The notes under the pieces were generated by a model. It worked only from the letters and a program-made list of their open reading frames with translations, was not told the DNA's origin and ran no database searches. The translations under genes and the position numbers were made by a program. From assembly GCA_023897205.1 (NCBI GenBank), contig JAHWDD010000053.1, positions 1-21,214 of the forward strand: a stretch of DNA of 21,214 bases, in the 5' to 3' direction. The stretch comes from Exophiala sp. HKRS030 (lineage: Eukaryota; Ascomycota; Eurotiomycetes; Chaetothyriales; Herpotrichiellaceae). Below are positions 19,587 to 21,214 of the stretch, one piece after another; within the stretch, counting starts at the first letter, position 1, and each line of letters begins with the position of its first letter.

Positions 19587-21214
19587 TCCTTGAGGAATTC
19601 CGGTTTGAATTGGTGCAGAAGGTGCCGTGTACTCTTGAAGCTTGAGCGTGGAAGATCGATCGCACAGAAATGAGTCGATCCATCGCACGAGCGTGAGGTC
19701 GACCCGTCGCTTCCTCAGGTTGTGTAACAGCCTTGGTCGGGAGACGTTGTCGAAGGCTCCTGACACATCGAGCAGTAGAAGTGAAGCCACTTGTCCGCCC
19801 GCCCACTCCCGATATATGCGCTGGAGGAGAAGATGGATGGCGTGGTCGGTCGATGCGAGCTTTCGCCCTCCAGTATGTCGGCTGGGAAGGAGATGGTACG
19901 TGTCCGCCAGATACGTCAACCGACTCGCGATGATGGTCTCCAGCGTTTTCCCGAGTGTGTTGAGGAGAGCGATTGGCCGGTATGACTTGGGTTCGGTATA
20001 GTCATCCTTTCCGGGCTTGCGAAGAACTACCGTGATACTCTCCCTGAAGTGCACGGGGCAGTATCCTTGTCGAAGGCAGGCATTAAAGAGCTTATGAAGA
20101 CCCGGGAGGATGATATCCAGCGTCTGGTGAAGGATGCCATTCGGGATGTCGTCTGTGCCTGGGGCCTTGTTGGGGCGAGCTCGGCGCACCGCTCTCTCGA
20201 TCTCCGACGGCGTGATATCTGGACATGTAATGGGTGGAGGGTATTCATATTGGTTAATGTCCGACAGGTCGGCTCGCAGTGGCGGTGGAAAGAAAGACTG
20301 CCGCAGAGTTTCGGCCTTCTCCTTCGCCTCGCGGGCCAACCCGCCCTCGGGCTTCTTGAGTGTGGGTGTGCATGTCGGTGTGACCGTATGTCTGTTCTTC
20401 GCCCATTTGACCAGTTTCCAAAGCCCCGATGGAGAGGCCGATGCTTCCTCTACTCTCTGGCGGTGAGTCGTTCGCAGCGCCTTGTGAATATGTCGGCCTT
20501 TCCGGTTTCGCGCCTCTCGATATGCTTCGTAGTCGTCCTCAAGCCTCGTATGTTGCCATCTCCGACGTAGCTGTTGGACCTCCCGGCACATGTCCTTGCA
20601 CTCCTGGTTGAATCCTGATACCGAGCGTGGTGACGGGTTGGACCATGGTGTCGAAACGTCGATGCCCGCTTGAAGAGCGGTGACCAAAGTGCGGACATAT
20701 TCGTCGATGCCATGCTTGTCACTAAGATCCGCACCATCGGGCTCTGGGAGAAGCCGCTCCTTCACCCCTTGTCGGAGCGTTGACTGGTTGGTCTTGGCCC
20801 ACAGCCGTTTTCTGACTGGAGTGGCCGGTTGCCAGTCCCAAGCAACGGCGGTGGCAATGGGGAGGTGATCAGAGTCGCAATCTCGGCTAGTGTCAACCTG
20901 ACAGTAGATCGTGCGAGACGCCATTTCCTCGGTCGCGAAGGTGAGATCGATAGTTGATTCTCCATTTCTCCACCTGTACGTCGCGACCCCCGGTATGGTG
21001 AGTAACCGTAGCTGAAAATCTTGGATGATGGTGAGCAGAGGTTGGGAAGCGGCTATTTCATAATTAGTGTGGCGGTGTGTCGTCGACCACAAGGGATGGT
21101 GTAAGTTGAAGTCCCCGAGGACAATAATTTCCTGACCGATATGTCGCGTGGCGATAGTCTCCCTCAAGTTGAGGAGGGTGTTGGTTCCCACTTCGTTGTA
21201 CACGTTGATTATAG
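19587..21214 (-). pseudogene. LINE copy C ORF2, first part: endonuclease and RT motifs 0-B (5' end outside window)
   Basis: The frame is open from the right edge down to the insertion. The C-terminal half of an APE-type endonuclease is visible (LGDFNLHHPLW, TIDLTF and DCDSDHLPIA with the SDH catalytic His). A linker and then reverse transcriptase follow: KPGKDDYTEPKSYRPIALL, motif A LLLLDVSGAFDNVS, and the start of motif B (TGIPQG) at the insertion. The frame then runs into the insert and stops at 19515-19517. No internal stops occur over about 540 codons. The N-terminus of this ORF and any gag-like ORF1 lie outside the window. Confidence 0.92.

Larger units (their letters stand above)
17321..21214 (-). 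mobile_element. LINE copy C (APE endonuclease, reverse transcriptase, RNase H), nearly complete 3' portion
   Basis: A minus-strand non-LTR retrotransposon whose 5' end lies beyond the right edge. Order along the element: endonuclease, reverse transcriptase, RNase H, Cys/His knuckle, about 245 bp of 3' UTR, then a CAAT-repeat tail (17321-17350). The domain order with an RNase H places it among fungal Tad/I-like LINEs. The reading frame is broken by a 117-bp insertion and by a single-base-type frameshift. Its 3' UTR matches the fragment at 15755-15982, so at least two copies of this family are present in the window. Confidence 0.92.

Noticed and set aside
1..21214. CRISPR arrays, rRNA or tRNA genes, prokaryotic operons
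   Set aside because: No regularly spaced repeats or tRNA-like folds were seen, and spliceosomal introns show that the DNA is eukaryotic nuclear.

Overview
The window looks like nuclear DNA of a filamentous ascomycete (Pezizomycotina; an Aspergillus/Penicillium-type genome is my guess). Genes are interrupted by many 48-111 nt introns with GT..AG ends and CTAAC/CTGAC-type branch points. The genes include a C2H2 plus fungal-specific-domain transcription factor, and fungal LINE and hAT transposons are present. All exon structures given here were read by hand from splice signals and reading-frame continuity; none was confirmed by RNA or database search.

Layout. 1-1272: 3' part of a decayed LINE on the + strand. 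1373-10922: a compact block of five apparently intact genes: C2H2 regulator (-), Old Yellow Enzyme-type flavin oxidoreductase (+), short-chain dehydrogenase (-), DUF8021/NTF2-like protein (-) and a major facilitator transporter (+). 11770-12688: a broken wax-synthase-like membrane acetyltransferase (+), carrying a nonsense codon and frameshifts. 12689-15750: no gene I can name, with an AT-rich patch near 15170-15420. 15755-16814: a hAT transposase relic (-) interrupted by a 3' fragment of a LINE. 17321-21214: a nearly full-length LINE (-) that runs off the right edge. Its reverse transcriptase is cut by a 117-bp MITE-like insertion with an 8-bp target duplication, and it also carries an independent frameshift.

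How the genes may work together. The five-gene block has a regulator, two redox enzymes, an NTF2-fold protein and an exporter/importer, but no polyketide synthase, NRPS or terpene synthase. It therefore reads as a small catabolic, detoxification or tailoring unit rather than a complete biosynthetic cluster. The best evidence that it is one regulon is a repeated promoter motif, CCCAC(C/T)GTAA. It occurs three times between the regulator and the flavin oxidoreductase, once upstream of the dehydrogenase, and three times in the promoter shared by the DUF8021 gene and the transporter. The predicted recognition of the regulator's two zinc fingers (GTG-GGG) matches the GTGGG core of this motif on the other strand. 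The substrate is unknown.
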